A stretch of 64,000 nt of DNA from Rhizophagus irregularis (taxonomy: Eukaryota > Glomeromycota > Glomeromycetes > Glomerales > Glomeraceae). The DNA lies in the NCBI RefSeq assembly GCF_026210795.1, contig NC_089440.1:434001-498000 (forward strand), written 5' to 3'. Within the stretch, counting starts at the first letter, position 1; each line of letters opens with the position of its first letter. The notes beneath the pieces are model-generated. The model saw only the letters and a list, made by a program, of their open reading frames with translations, made no database searches and was not told where the DNA came from. Positions 22,709-34,217 of this stretch are shown here, in pieces. A program made the translations under genes and the position numbers.

Positions 22709-23074
22709 TTAAAATTTAATTAATTGGTAAGTAGGAGACCTAGTTTTATAAGAATTATATTCAATAGCATCACTACTAAAATTCAAATATACTCTTCTAG
22801 CATCATCAGATAATTCATTCCACTTTTCAGTTGCAAGCTTGGAAATAGTTGATTTAAGAAAGGCATGTTTATGAAGTGCTTCATATTCTCTTTTAAAAAC
22901 AAAACAAGCAAATCTTGACCTTGAAAATGTAAGTTTTGGACCGAAACTGTTGAATGAGAATTTAATTGGATGATTTACTGTTTGAATATTCTTATAAATA
23001 ATTTTATGTTTATTATTAGCTAGTTCGACTGCAGAAGTTGCAGAAGTTGAAATTATATTCTTTTCTTGCGACAT
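22709..23074 (-). CDS. MATA-type HMG-box protein
   Basis: This single-exon gene encodes 121 residues. The HMG box covers about residues 52-106, with FACFVFKREYEA in helix 1, then KLATEKWNELSDDARRVY and NFSSDAIEY. The N-terminal 50 residues are polar and low-complexity. The C-terminus TPTYQLIKF-type (here SPTYQLIKF) is shared with the second HMG gene at 53023. Such proteins bind DNA and, in these fungi, form a large expanded family related to sex-locus HMG factors; a mating function for this copy cannot be inferred. It lies 575 bp upstream of gene B in the same orientation. The usual Pro-Asn-Ala-Phe of helix 1 is altered to Phe-Ala-Cys-Phe, so DNA contacts may differ. Confidence 0.88.
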   Translation of the reverse strand: MSQEKNIISTSATSAVELANNKHKIIYKNIQTVNHPIKFSFNSFGPKLTFSRSRFACFVFKREYEALHKHAFLKSTISKLATEKWNELSDDARRVYLNFSSDAIEYNSYKTRSPTYQLIKF

Positions 23075-23099
23075 ATTTTTTTAAAAAAAAATGTTAAAA

Positions 23100-25060
23100 T
23101 TTCTTGAAGGAAAATAAATTATTGTGCACGTACGGACTAAAAATTCCTATTGTTAATCCTTTATATTATGTGTGAGTTACACAGAAAAGTGTTTCACCTT
23201 GGTTACTCAGGTTACTCAAGTGAAATTGATGATCCAAATTCAAAGAACAAGTAAAAATTGTAACTTTGAAAATCTTAAAATTTTTATCCTTTTATATTGA
23301 CAAATAACAAAAAAAAAAATTATTTCCTACAAATAACAAAAATATTGATAAAAAATTTTTATTAACCATTTCAATATGTTTAAACTTACGTACATAATTT
23401 TAATCCTATATTTATTTCTAATATGTTGATAAATAACAACGAAATTATATTATCATTAAGCGTCCACTTATCGTTAAATTGTCTCCGCAGTAAAATCTCA
23501 ATTCTCGTGGCTTAGACCAAATTTATTTATAATAATAGACAAGATGGATAGTCGATCTACAATCTCTTTTTCTTTTAAAAAAAACATTTTTATTCTTTTA
23601 TGACCGAATTTTAATTAAATTTTCATTCCTTATTCAACTTTAAAAATATTTTATTAAATAAAATCAAAATAATCATATAATATTCTCAACACCTAAATTC
23701 AAAAAATATATTTTGGCCTTTCTGAGACAAAATAAAAACAATTATGATTTATTTATCACAAACTTGATTCAGGCAAACATATCCCATTTTTATATAATAT
23801 ATTCTATAAATATTTTACATATTAACATGATTTCGTATTTAACACTTACATCATTATATTACTACATCAACTCCTTATCATACACATAGAAACTTTTTAA
23901 ATTTTACCCTTATTACTCCAATTAACATAGTACAATATTTACAAAAATGATATAAAATGAGTAAACAATTTACAAAATGAAATCTCTTTAATCAAAAACT
24001 AAATCGATCTCATATTACCATCATCATCTTGCGGACAAATGATCCTAATAATAACAGCACTGAGATGGCATTGAGCAAGGTGAATCTATTACGCATTACT
24101 AATTACGGCATGTATTTTATGACCTATATTTTCGCTATAAAAAATGGGATGCCTATGAAGAAATCAACATAAAGCTTGTAATACATCTATTAGTTCTTCA
24201 ATTCTAATAAATTCTGAAAAGCAATATTGATAATGTTACGAAAGTTTCTGACAACATAATTCGATCACATAGAAACTACATCTCATTTCACGTTACTTTT
24301 GACTCGAGTATGCAAATAGAAATTTTTGAAAAGAAAATCCTAGCCCTAGAATGCTTAATAAAAGTTATAAAGATAGAAAGGAATGGTACGAATAACAAAA
24401 TTTTCTATAGTATATAATCACGTTAAAGTGAATTTTTTATTTTTTTTCCTCTTTCATTCAATTTTATTTAATTTACTAATGTATGGACTATTGAACTCAG
24501 TATTCATCTTGTTCACAAGATCAGATTACATTACTACCGATTTATAACATAGTATAAACATTAATTGGTTCGAGAAATCCTTTAGCTTTTAGTTATTCAA
24601 TAGTCCCTTACCGATACCCTTATAATTTTCACAATTCGCCCTTCGTCACCTTCCCTTGTACTGTTTTTAAATAAAGTTGGATAAGCCACGCCATTTTAAT
24701 TATATATTTTTATCAATAATATAGTTTTCCAATTCAAATTTATATATTCATTTCCAATTACTTACTGATTTTGATAGTATTGATGCTGGGCCAATGTTAT
24801 TAATCCCGTCAATTCTTTGAGCGCCACATTAATTGCCAATAATAATTGATGCAAAACCGCGAAAACCAAGCTGCTCAAGTGTGGAGTTATTTCATAGTCG
24901 TGCCACTTGATTTCCTTCCAATTTTCATCTTCATTTCATTCATCAATGTTCATCCAAAAACCGGTGGCAACACTAACAATATCTAAAAATTTAATAATAT
25001 ATTTGGATATAATATGGAATATAATAATTCAACATTCTATTCACCTTAATAAACTATTTT
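23100..25060. repeat. HMG upstream region, copy 1 of a duplicated flank
   Basis: Colinear similarity to 53420-55090 is visible through landmarks: GTTACACAGAAAAGTG and TACTCAAGTGAAATTGATGATCC just upstream, CCGCAGTAAAATCTCAATTC, TACTACATCAACTCCTTATC, and TTCAACATTCTATTCACCTT at the far end. Similarity is moderate and patchy. No gene is supported within it apart from the retroelement debris near its end. Confidence 0.65.
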
Positions 25061-25480
25061 TTTAATTATTCCATAATGTTGAAACACTATTTATGATTCA
25101 CCAATACAAATTCACAATTGTCATCTTATGATTTAATTTTAATAAATGATTTAAATTCAATGGGACACAATTTATACGGAGATATTAATATACGCACTCG
25201 GCTTTGTTTTCTTATCGAACGATTCAACAACAAACCATGAGATTTGAACCATTTTATCTCACCTATGGAAAAGAAGCGATTGAATTACGATTATTATATC
25301 CGTCTGACCGTAGTGATAATACTGACTCCATAAAAAATTTGGATATGCCGAGGAGATTAAAAATCAGCCAGGCAATAAACAAGAATGTAAAAAAAATACA
25401 GAAATCTATTATGACACATACAGAACAAATTAAGAGTATACAATATAATAATGAGCAATTTCAACTCCATTGCTTATAAT
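24770..25480 (+). mobile_element. Ty3/gypsy retrotransposon relic (gag and integrase fragments)
   Basis: At about 24795-24880 a frame reads INPVNSLSATLIANNN followed by a stop; this aligns with the gag-like fragment at 57692 (MNTLNATVTANNN). At 25160-25200 WDTIYTEILIYAL gives, after a frameshift, FSYRTIQQQTMRFEPFYLTY (25207 onward) and GKEAIELR. That is the C-terminal part of a gypsy integrase, where the usual form is YRT...T.F.PF.L.YG. Almost all of pol between these pieces is missing. No LTRs are found. Confidence 0.75.
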
Positions 25481-26879
25481 CAACTGCAGCTGAATCTAAT
25501 GAAAATCTCATTTATTGGAGGAGGATAACAATTCGTCATCGGAAAATAATAATCTTTCAAAATCAGAAAATTAAAGTTTATAAAATAATAAACTTTGTAT
25601 TCCAATTTCTAAATACCTACAAATTTTAATAATATTTATTCAATAGATCTTAATAGAAGCAAAGCAATAATGACATTTATAGACGGATTTTGTAATCTGT
25701 TTATTTATTCACATTTTATTTTAAATTGGGTAACAACACTTAGAAATGACTTTTGAAACTCCAAAAAAAAAATCAATAACAGTAATTATAATGACATTAT
25801 ATAATAGTGTTTTTTATACATAATTTTCACCAAATTCTAAAGAGAAATTATGTGATAAACATCAATATTTCTTATTAGTAAATTTTAATATTGCACTTTT
25901 TTTTAATATTAACTATGATATGTAAAAAAGTCATTATGGTGTGAAAAAAGAAAAATACTATCTCACCCATATGAATTTATCATTGTAATTATGGGCAAGC
26001 GTGTATATATATACATAATCAGTCAGCAAATTAATAATCATCATTACCCATCGCTCTGAAAAGAAACATCTTAACGTCGATAATTTATCTCGGATAAAAA
26101 CCTAATTATATATATATATATATTTTTACTATCACTATTCATCGCTGGATTACTCTTTTGATTATAACTCAACAATATGGATTTAGATACATACTTTGAT
26201 ATTTTACACAATTACCTCCACTTGAAAGAATTCATAAACAAGGATAAGATAATTCTGTAATCGTTTAAATATAATATTTATTCCTATAGATTTATTATTA
26301 ATTAAATTAAACCTTAAATTTTTGGAAATTAATAATTTATTGAAAGATAACCTTGGAATTAAAATTTTATCAGATATCATACATATATCACATTAATGAC
26401 ATAAATTGTTTTAGAATTTTTACCAGAAAAATTTATAAAAAAACAACATATTTATTCATTTGGCCAAGGAATATCATACATGTATTATTTATAATATACA
26501 TAGTATTCAAATTATATATTAGAACTTAGTAGTGAATATCACTATTGGTGATGGCTAATAAGAAAACTAGTAAAAATTTATGAAATAAAGCATATTTTTA
26601 TTAAAAATTTTATTTAATACTTTATATTAATAACAAATAAATAAAATTCACTTAGAAAATTTATACTAAAAAAAAATTTATTTTAATTTTATGTAATTTT
26701 AATTAATATGTATTATTGATTTAAGCATATAGAATGTTATATTTACTTTTTGAATTACTGAAATTTTTTTAGTTAAGATGTAGCTTACAGTAAAAGATTT
26801 CCTTATTCAACCATCCTCATAATACAAAATTAAATGTTATAAAAGTGGTTTTAAATGTAAAATTTTAATAAAAAAAAAT
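25481..26879. other. AT-rich interval, no gene
   Basis: No supported coding sequence, RNA gene or structured repeat is visible. A (TA)n run lies near 26107-26124. Confidence 0.5.
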
Positions 26880-26887
26880 TTGTGGTT

Positions 26888-27127
26888 GCAGAGTAATTTT
26901 ATCATCAAGATCCGAAGTATTTGATAGGTTACTTTATAATGGAATGAAAGAAAAAAACTTATTCATCTAAAAGTGAAATTATATTAAAATATATTTATAA
27001 CGAATCAGTTAAAAAAGAACCTTTAACAAAAGAAAATATAATTGAAGCTTTTTATGTAGATTATTTTCAATTACCACATTTTCAGAATTTTATTATGAAA
27101 AAATTATTAAAGATATTTTGTTTGTAA
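26888..27127 (+). pseudogene. BTB/POZ gene relic of a second subfamily
   Basis: One frame reads CRVILSSRSEVFDRLLYNGM and then KEK. After a frameshift the sequence continues SEIILKYIYNESVKKEPLTK, then ENIIEAFYVDYFQLPHFQNF and IMKKLLKIFCL before two stops. This is the BTB core and first BACK helix of the common fungal BTB type in which VILSSRSEVFDRLL is typical. It is clearly different from the VIIYAGE type of genes A-D. Neither a start nor downstream domains remain. Confidence 0.75.
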
Positions 27128-27670
27128 TAAGACGATAAAATATTATCCATCATTTGGTAAATGCACAAAAGTTTGATATACCTAAATAATTAATATCGAT
27201 ATTTATGACCTTAAATTCGTAATTTGCATAATTTGCATAGTAATAGTAATATCATTAGTTCTTATACTCCCTCTAAAAAATTTTTATCCAAATATTTCCA
27301 TTATTTCTCTGACTTTCATAAAAATTCCGTGAAAATGATACATTCACAGATATTCGTGTTAGAGAGATGAAAATATTCATGATTTAAGGCTATAAATTTC
27401 ATGAAAATGATACATTCACGGAAAAATCATGGAAATATAAACATGGATTGAATCTGATGATAGAACATATATAAAAATTAGATGAAGTTATTAAAGATTC
27501 TATTTAAATATTATGTCCTGTATATGATGTTCCTTTTTTGTCTTAACTGAGTTGTTAATAAAATTGTTAAATTACTGTACTCGGATTTCCTAATTTTTTT
27601 TGAAATTATTTGATTAAATAAATTTTCTTAATGATTTAATATACATATGAATAAGAATTGCTAATTCTTT

Positions 27671-28473
27671 TAGAGCTTTGAACCGGATAACCCTAATGCT
27701 GTTATGGGGTTATCCGTTTCAAAAAAATTGTATCCGAATACCCTGTGTCAGTTAGTAACAGATAAATCCGAATGAAAATTATAAGATATTCGGATTATCC
27801 TAAGCTTACAGGCGCAGCAATTATCCACACATATTTATTTATTATAATTAATTCAAATAAATTTATATTTATTACATTTTCGCTCGATTTAATTTTACTT
27901 AATCAATTAAACATCATATCAACCATGTTACCATTTCTTTTAAGAAGTATTAATGCTTCAAACAAGTCTTCTTTCATTGAAGTTCTTTTAGCTGTCATTA
28001 TCAAGCCTGCATCTCTAAATACATGTTCACTTGCGCCTGACGTTGCTTGAATTTGATAAATATTTTCTAGCAATTTGGCTAAAATTGGAAACTGTCTTTG
28101 ATTTGCATTCCACCATTTTAGAGAATCTTGGTCCCTAGGAATCTGAGCTATTGCAAGATATTGTTCAACCTCATCATCTCCATTTTCTTTCTCAGATAGT
28201 TCCTTTTCATATTGTATTATTTATATTATTTTGTGCTAGTGTAGTTTCTTTATTATTATCACTAGTAGCCATTTTTAGAAGAGTTAAAAGCTTAAAAATA
28301 ACAATTAAGCTATAAACTATTATTAAACCTGGGATATCCGAAAGTATAATCCGGATAATCCTATATAAAAAAAAATCAATATTCGGATACTCTATAAAAA
28401 CAATCCGGATATATAGGCTAATAGGATAAATCCTAGAGTATTCTAGTTACATTACCCGTTAAGGAAAGCTCTA
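27671..28473 (-). mobile_element. Internally deleted hAT element with 8-bp target duplication
   Basis: The 803-bp element has termini TAGAGCTTT/AAAGCTCTA and is flanked by a perfect 8-bp duplication AATTCTTT (27663-27670 and 28474-28481), the hAT hallmark. On the minus strand it keeps the very start and the very end of a transposase. MATSDNNKETTLAQNN begins at 28272 and stops after 21 codons. In another frame the C-terminal dimerisation domain runs DDEVEQYLAIAQIPRDQDS, LKWWNANQRQFPILAKLL, then QATSGASEHVFRDAGLIM and a stop at 27903. The catalytic region is gone, so any movement needs help from elsewhere. Subterminal CCGGATAAC/TATCCGGA motifs may be transposase-binding sites. Confidence 0.9.
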
Positions 28474-28481
28474 AATTCTTT

Positions 28482-31400
28482 TTAATTTCAATTAACTATA
28501 ATATTTTGCATATAATTCACGCTTTAGATGAATTCCAATATCCAGTACTTCTAATAAACCGAAATCAAACATCAATTAATAAAAAAATAATTTCCTTAAT
28601 TCTTTAAATTACGATTCAATGAAAAAAACTACTCTAGCATTAGCCTCCAAAAAATGATTAGAAATCTCGTACATTGTTTATAATGAAATATTATATGGAA
28701 AAGAAAGATTATGGTGAATAACAAAGGATAATTAGGATCACCGTACAGTCTGTACTCTGTACACCATCTTTGTGTGACCAATTATTAATAAGCCCATAAG
28801 CCATAATTAAAAATAAGAAATTTCATTATAAATCATTTTCCTTTGACTTTACTTGCATATAGCTCAATATAAGATATCAAATTTATTTTTTTTTTATTAA
28901 TCACATGCTTCTGGCCAGCATTATAACGTATATTAAGGGATTTGCGCAGATAGATGGTATGGCTGAAAATTTTTGAAGAATAGATCCGAAATTAAGCCTC
29001 AAAGTAGGCTTATCTGGATGAATACTAAATAATTTTTATCCAGAGTGGCTGTAAAAATCCGCATTAGATCCGAATGGTTCTTTATAAATAGGATTAAGGA
29101 TCAATTCTTTTTTTTGATTCAATTAATAATTTGTGTAAAAAAATTTTTTTTACCAAATTTCAATAATCTTATTACCATATATTAAATATATTAAAATATT
29201 ATGAAATAACCTATTTTTTAGAATACTTTTAAAAAGTGATAGTAACAACTTGATTTCATCTTATAAATAAATTATATTCCTATAAATTTAAATATTCATG
29301 TGACTTAAGAAAATTTTTTTCTCTTAATTATTGTTGAAAGATTATTTGAATCCAAATTATTCTTAAATAATGAAAAAATTATATGTTTTTATTTTTTAAA
29401 AATAGTGGTGGAAATATTGTCTCAGTGTAATTAAATGATTCACGCAGTATAAAGATGATGTTATATTCACATCAGATTGGAAGGACCAACAGGATAATGA
29501 CCAATGCAAAAACAACATGAAATAGCTATTATTCCCTTGAGGAAGGAAGGGATGATCCTGAAATTTTATGCTTTCCATGTTAACTTCTTGATTTATACTT
29601 GTTTTGTGTTAGTTTTTCTTCAATTAGATATGAAAAACAAAACTGTATATTTGTGTTGACTTCAGCTTTTGTCTCTTTTCCAAATGTTACTTGCTAATAT
29701 TTTTTAAGATGATCATATGATAATTTAACACATTCATGATTCAGAATAAAGCATACAAAGTATGATAATTGTTGTATATGAAATCAGATTAAGAGAATAT
29801 TTTAATATAATAAAGGAAAGAAGACAACAATATATTTCATTATAGATTTTGAATAGATAAAGAAGATCAGAGCAATTTAATAATAAAGTTTAAATTATAT
29901 ATTACAAACAAATCAGATACAATATACAGAACTAGATTAGAATGATTATAATTCTTGCTTTTCATCTTATTCTTCTTATTCACACATTTACATTTTCTTT
30001 TGACAAATATGGTCATAAAGATTTATTACAACCACAATACTGCTCTACCTGCTGTTGCTATTGTCTTCTTCTTTTATCATTGCTAAGAAAAAAAGAAATG
30101 CAGAAAATCAAAATATCTTATGATTTTATGATAATACTACATGACCAAGAAATTAATGGATATAGTTTATTAATTGACAAAGTCATAAAATGGTTTAAGA
30201 AAGTCCTAGATTTACCAAGGAGTTCAAAATAGATGATGATCATACAAAAACAAGAAATTAAAGGCATTTATAAATGGAACATAGGACCAAATGGTACAAG
30301 ATGAATAATAAAGGAAAAATTAAGCATTCCTGTTTAAAATAGTCTTTCAAGCATTTTCATGGAAATAATTTTCTAATTAAACAAATTAAATATCAAATAA
30401 AATTAATAAAATTGCACATAACTCATGCAAAGGAAATCACATGATATATATATATACTAGGAATATAGATAATTATATAGGTAATTAGAGTAACATTACA
30501 AAGATATGGAAAAAATAAAAAGTTGTTTATATCACCAAACCTTCATTATAGTTGTATATAAATAATAATATTGCCATTTACTGAAAATGAAATTAAATCC
30601 AATTTTTTGGAAAGAAAGGATGGACATTATATTCTTCACAGAAGATTTCTAAATTTATTATTATTAGGACCATATGATAATATTCAAGATTATTCCATCA
30701 AAAATGTGGCCAAGATTTGAAGACTACAAAACATTTTTGGAAAGGTAGCCAGATATTACAAATAAAAACTCAATATACAAATAAGTAATATTAAAAGAAG
30801 CAGTAATTGAAGCAAATTATATACTCAAGCAATACCAAAAGTTCCATTGTCATAGAATGATACTGGAGTTTGTCAAATGGGAAACAAGATGGATATGCAG
30901 TATTTGAATATGAAGTAATGATATTTCATCATTACATTATATATGAAATGAAAATGACATAAAAAGGTTTTATACTGCTGACTGCTCCTTTGTATTTTAA
31001 CAAAAATCTAAGAATTGCTTTAAAGTTTTGAAGGCAAGAAATATGTTTGTTTAATGGAGGATATCCATAATAAAAACCTTGAGTGGATAAAAAAAATTAT
31101 AAAATTCTTTTTTGATTTGTGCAGAAGAATACAAGCAGAAAAACAAGTACAATCTAATTAGTAAATAGTAGTATTATGCATATTAAGTTTACAGATTATA
31201 CACTTGAAGCATTATTCTTAAGTGTTATAATCTAAGAAAGTTTAATTCTGCCAAAAAGTGATTGACTTATTTTCAATTATATGTAAAACCTTAACTGTTA
31301 ATAAATATAATTGAACACTTATATATGGCTATATCTGGAGTATTAATTAATAAAGACTTTGAATTGGCCCTAGAGAAATATTTAAAATTAAGAAAATTTT

Positions 31401-31754
31401 TTTAAGACATATTCCTCTCAACAACTCACTTATCTGCAATGCTCTTTACATTAATACATGTTTACAAAAGTAGATGATAAAGAAGCAGTTATGTCAAATC
31501 CTCCTTCATGTCAATCATCATATTAGGGACAGACAAAGTTCCTAATTTAAACCTGACAGCAAAGATGTTATATATTTCTTACTATGAAAGCAAGAAAGAG
31601 TCAAAAACAAGTCAAAGAAACTGTAACAGGCATTCTGGTGGACGAAATATACTCCAATAATTTATATTTTATTCACAGAGATAATTCAATGATTTATTCA
31701 TTACAAAAAGACAAAATGGTTTTACTACATATAATGATTTTCTGTACATATTGA
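28482..31754. other. Long non-coding interval
   Basis: No gene is supported. Short frames at 29396-29578 and 29942-30232 lack domain features and look like chance openings. Around 28920-29110 sequence is somewhat less AT-rich (GGCCAGCATTATAACG, AAGCCTCAAAGTAGGCTT) and may be a decayed repeat. AATTCACGG/TTCCGTGAATG motifs like those at 47065-47100 are not found here but occur just upstream at 27330-27425. Confidence 0.4.
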
Positions 31755-33355
31755 ATTGAAAATATTAGCAATGCTAAAATCATTGCCAATAAAATTAAAA
31801 AATAATTAACATGTATATTAGCAACACTAAAAAGTGTTGCTAGTAAAAATTAAAAAATTCCTAATTCCTTTAGTATTTAACATCCAAATTTGCAAAATCA
31901 GTTATATTTTAGATAGATTATTAATTTTAATAATTCAGAATAATATATATGAGAGCTTCAGGATTTCTTAAAACCATTAATTCATATCTATTCCTTTAAG
32001 TTCTTAATCTGACAGTCCCTGAAAAGTCACCAGATTATCTTTTATTCTTTTATTTTAGCATCTATTAATTTTTGAAAAAATTATTAGTATTTTATTTTCA
32101 AATAATTAAATTATAGTTGACTAATTTGTAGAATTAAAAATAATTAGCATGAAATATTAGTAACACTAAAAAGTGTTACTAATAATTAATATTTAACATA
32201 AAATCCAAAAATTAGTCAAATTTAAGATAGATTACAAATTTGATAATTCTATAAGATAGAGAGCTCCCTCTCCAACAAGTTTAAATTCTAAAAAGATGAA
32301 TTTACCAACACGTTATAAATGTGGCTGTTGTAAAGGGCTTGGACATAATGTTAGGACTTGTAGGACTTGTAACAATAATATAAAACCATGGTTTTGTGAT
32401 ATAGAATGATAAATTTAAAATGTTGTGTTTTTGGTTTGTGACACAGAATGACAAAAATAACTTGTAAGTTATAACACAGCTGTAGTTTGTAGATTAAATA
32501 TAATTGGTTATATTAAAAAAAAAATTGATCTTTGTTCTGTTTGGGTAATTTAGGAACACTTGTAACACATGTTGGTTATATAATAATTATGTAAACCTAA
32601 AGCATCTTAATAAGATTGAAATTAAAAATAATAACATTTCGGAACTAGAGAAAAATTATTAAAAAGTTTCTAATTATATGATAAAATCATAGGAAAACTT
32701 TCAACATGGGCCAAATATTGCTTGAAGTAATGCATATCTATTAATCAGACTAATTAATCAAATTATATTGGCTAATTTATAGAATTAAAAATAATTAGTA
32801 TAAAATATTAGCAACACTAAAATGTGTTATTAATAAAAATTAAAAAATTCCTAATTCCTTTATTATTTAACAATAATCAGTTGAACTTTAAATAGGTTAT
32901 GTTATAAATTTTAATAATTCAGAATAATATATATGAGAGAGGATTTTTTTCCAAATAATTAAATTATAGTTGGCTAATTTGTAGAATTGAAAATAATTAG
33001 CATGAAATATTAGTTACACTAAAAAGTGTCATTAATAAAAATTAAAAAATGCCTAATTACTTTAGTATTTAACATCAAATTTGCAGAATCAGTTAAATTT
33101 TAAATAGGTTATATTATAAATTTTAATAATTCAGAATGATATATATGAGAGAGCTTTAGGATTTCTTGAAACTATTAATGCATATCTATCCCTTTAATTT
33201 CTCAATCTGGCAGTCCCTGAAAAAGTCACCAGATTATCTTTTATTCTTTTATTTTAGTACCTATTAATTTTTTTTAAAATCATTATTTAGTATTTTTTTC
33301 CAAATAATCAAATTATATTAGCTAATTTGTGGAATTAGAAATAATTGACAACGGA
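31755..33355. repeat. Repeat family with an AACACTAAAAAGTGTT palindrome
   Basis: Blocks at about 31760-32160, 32160-32270, 32740-32990 and 33000-33350 share an ordered set of motifs. These are the near-palindrome AACACTAAAAAGTGTT (31823 exact, 32162 exact, 32813 and 33013 diverged), AATTCCTAATTCCTTTAGTA, ATTCAGAATAATATATATGA, GACAGTCCCTGAAAAGTCAC and TTCAAATAATTAAATTATAG. The arrangement is tandem-like with deletions. Non-coding except for the small zinc-knuckle frame at 32296. Confidence 0.75.
32296..32409 (+). CDS. Small CCHC zinc-knuckle reading frame
   Basis: This 37-residue frame contains a textbook CCHC knuckle: Cys9-x2-Cys12-x4-His17-x4-Cys22, in YKCGCCKGLGHNVRTC. A further Cys pair (Cys25, Cys34) follows. 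Zinc knuckles of this form bind single-stranded nucleic acid. In fungal genomes they occur in retrotransposon gag and at the end of MULE/hAT-type transposases. Given the surrounding repeats, it is most likely the surviving end of a transposon protein and not a free-standing gene. No other domain is present. Confidence 0.45.
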   Translation: MNLPTRYKCGCCKGLGHNVRTCRTCNNNIKPWFCDIE

Positions 33356-33399
33356 AGAAAGAAATATGGTTAATTGGTACCTATTCAACAAAAATTGGA

Positions 33400-33640
33400 A
33401 CAAGTACAACCTGCAACTTCAGTAAGACCTATGAAAACTTCATCATTTTTACAAAAGTAAATCAACAAGGAATGTGCAAGTTGTAGATGATGAAGTTACT
33501 AAATATTGGAATTCTAATGATGCTGAAGAAAGTATAAAACCATTAGAATGGTGGAAAATGGAAATATGGATAATATTAAATAAAGAGGAAAAGGAGAAGA
33601 ATGAAATAAGGATCACAGCTAAAAATGGTTACTAATAATG
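33400..33640 (+). mobile_element. Possible hAT transposase C-terminal relic
   Basis: A frame reads VVDDEVTKYWNSNDAEESIK followed by PLEWWKMEIW. This fits the spacing of the hAT dimerisation motif (E-x3-Y...PL-x-WW, compare DEVEQYL...LKWW in the element at 27671). A preceding frame gives EQVQPATSVRPMKTSSFLQK. Downstream the similarity is lost and in-frame stops appear. Confidence 0.4.
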
Positions 33641-34217
33641 AAAATGAATATAGGGTTTTATTGAGCAGTTTAATTATAGGAGAGATATTATTCTAGGGAT
33701 GAATCAAAATATTATAAAAGTTTTGAGAGAATTTATAAACAATCTAAGTAATAAAAGGAGATTAGATAATGCATTTTATATAGAACTTATATTCATAGAA
33801 ATTTTTATGAAAAAGATGAAAATGAAGATAATGGAGTATATCGATAGACAATTAAAAATTCAAGAATAAAGAAGAACTGAGATGAGGAAATCGCAAGTTT
33901 TGATGCATGAAAATAATTGGGAAAAACGAGAATTTGAAATAGTAGAAGTAGGCTTATTATAACGGAATACAATTATATTGGAAAAGAAATTTAATTAAAG
34001 TAGATTATAAAGAATGGTGGTAAAAATGTACTGAAGAAATGAGATTCTTAATAGTAGAAAAATAGAAGACTTATTTTTTTATAATCATAAGAATGAATTT
34101 GAACTTTAAAAATAATTAGTAATAGGAATAAGTTTTCTTTTTGGCAGCATGCAGAGGAAGTTACAAGAGATTGAGCGTACAAGATTAAGAATTTAATAAA
34201 AGAACTGCCAACATATA

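Noticed and set aside
27772-28050. 92-codon plus-strand frame
   Set aside because: It is antisense to the hAT dimerisation domain on the minus strand, which explains the sequence better.
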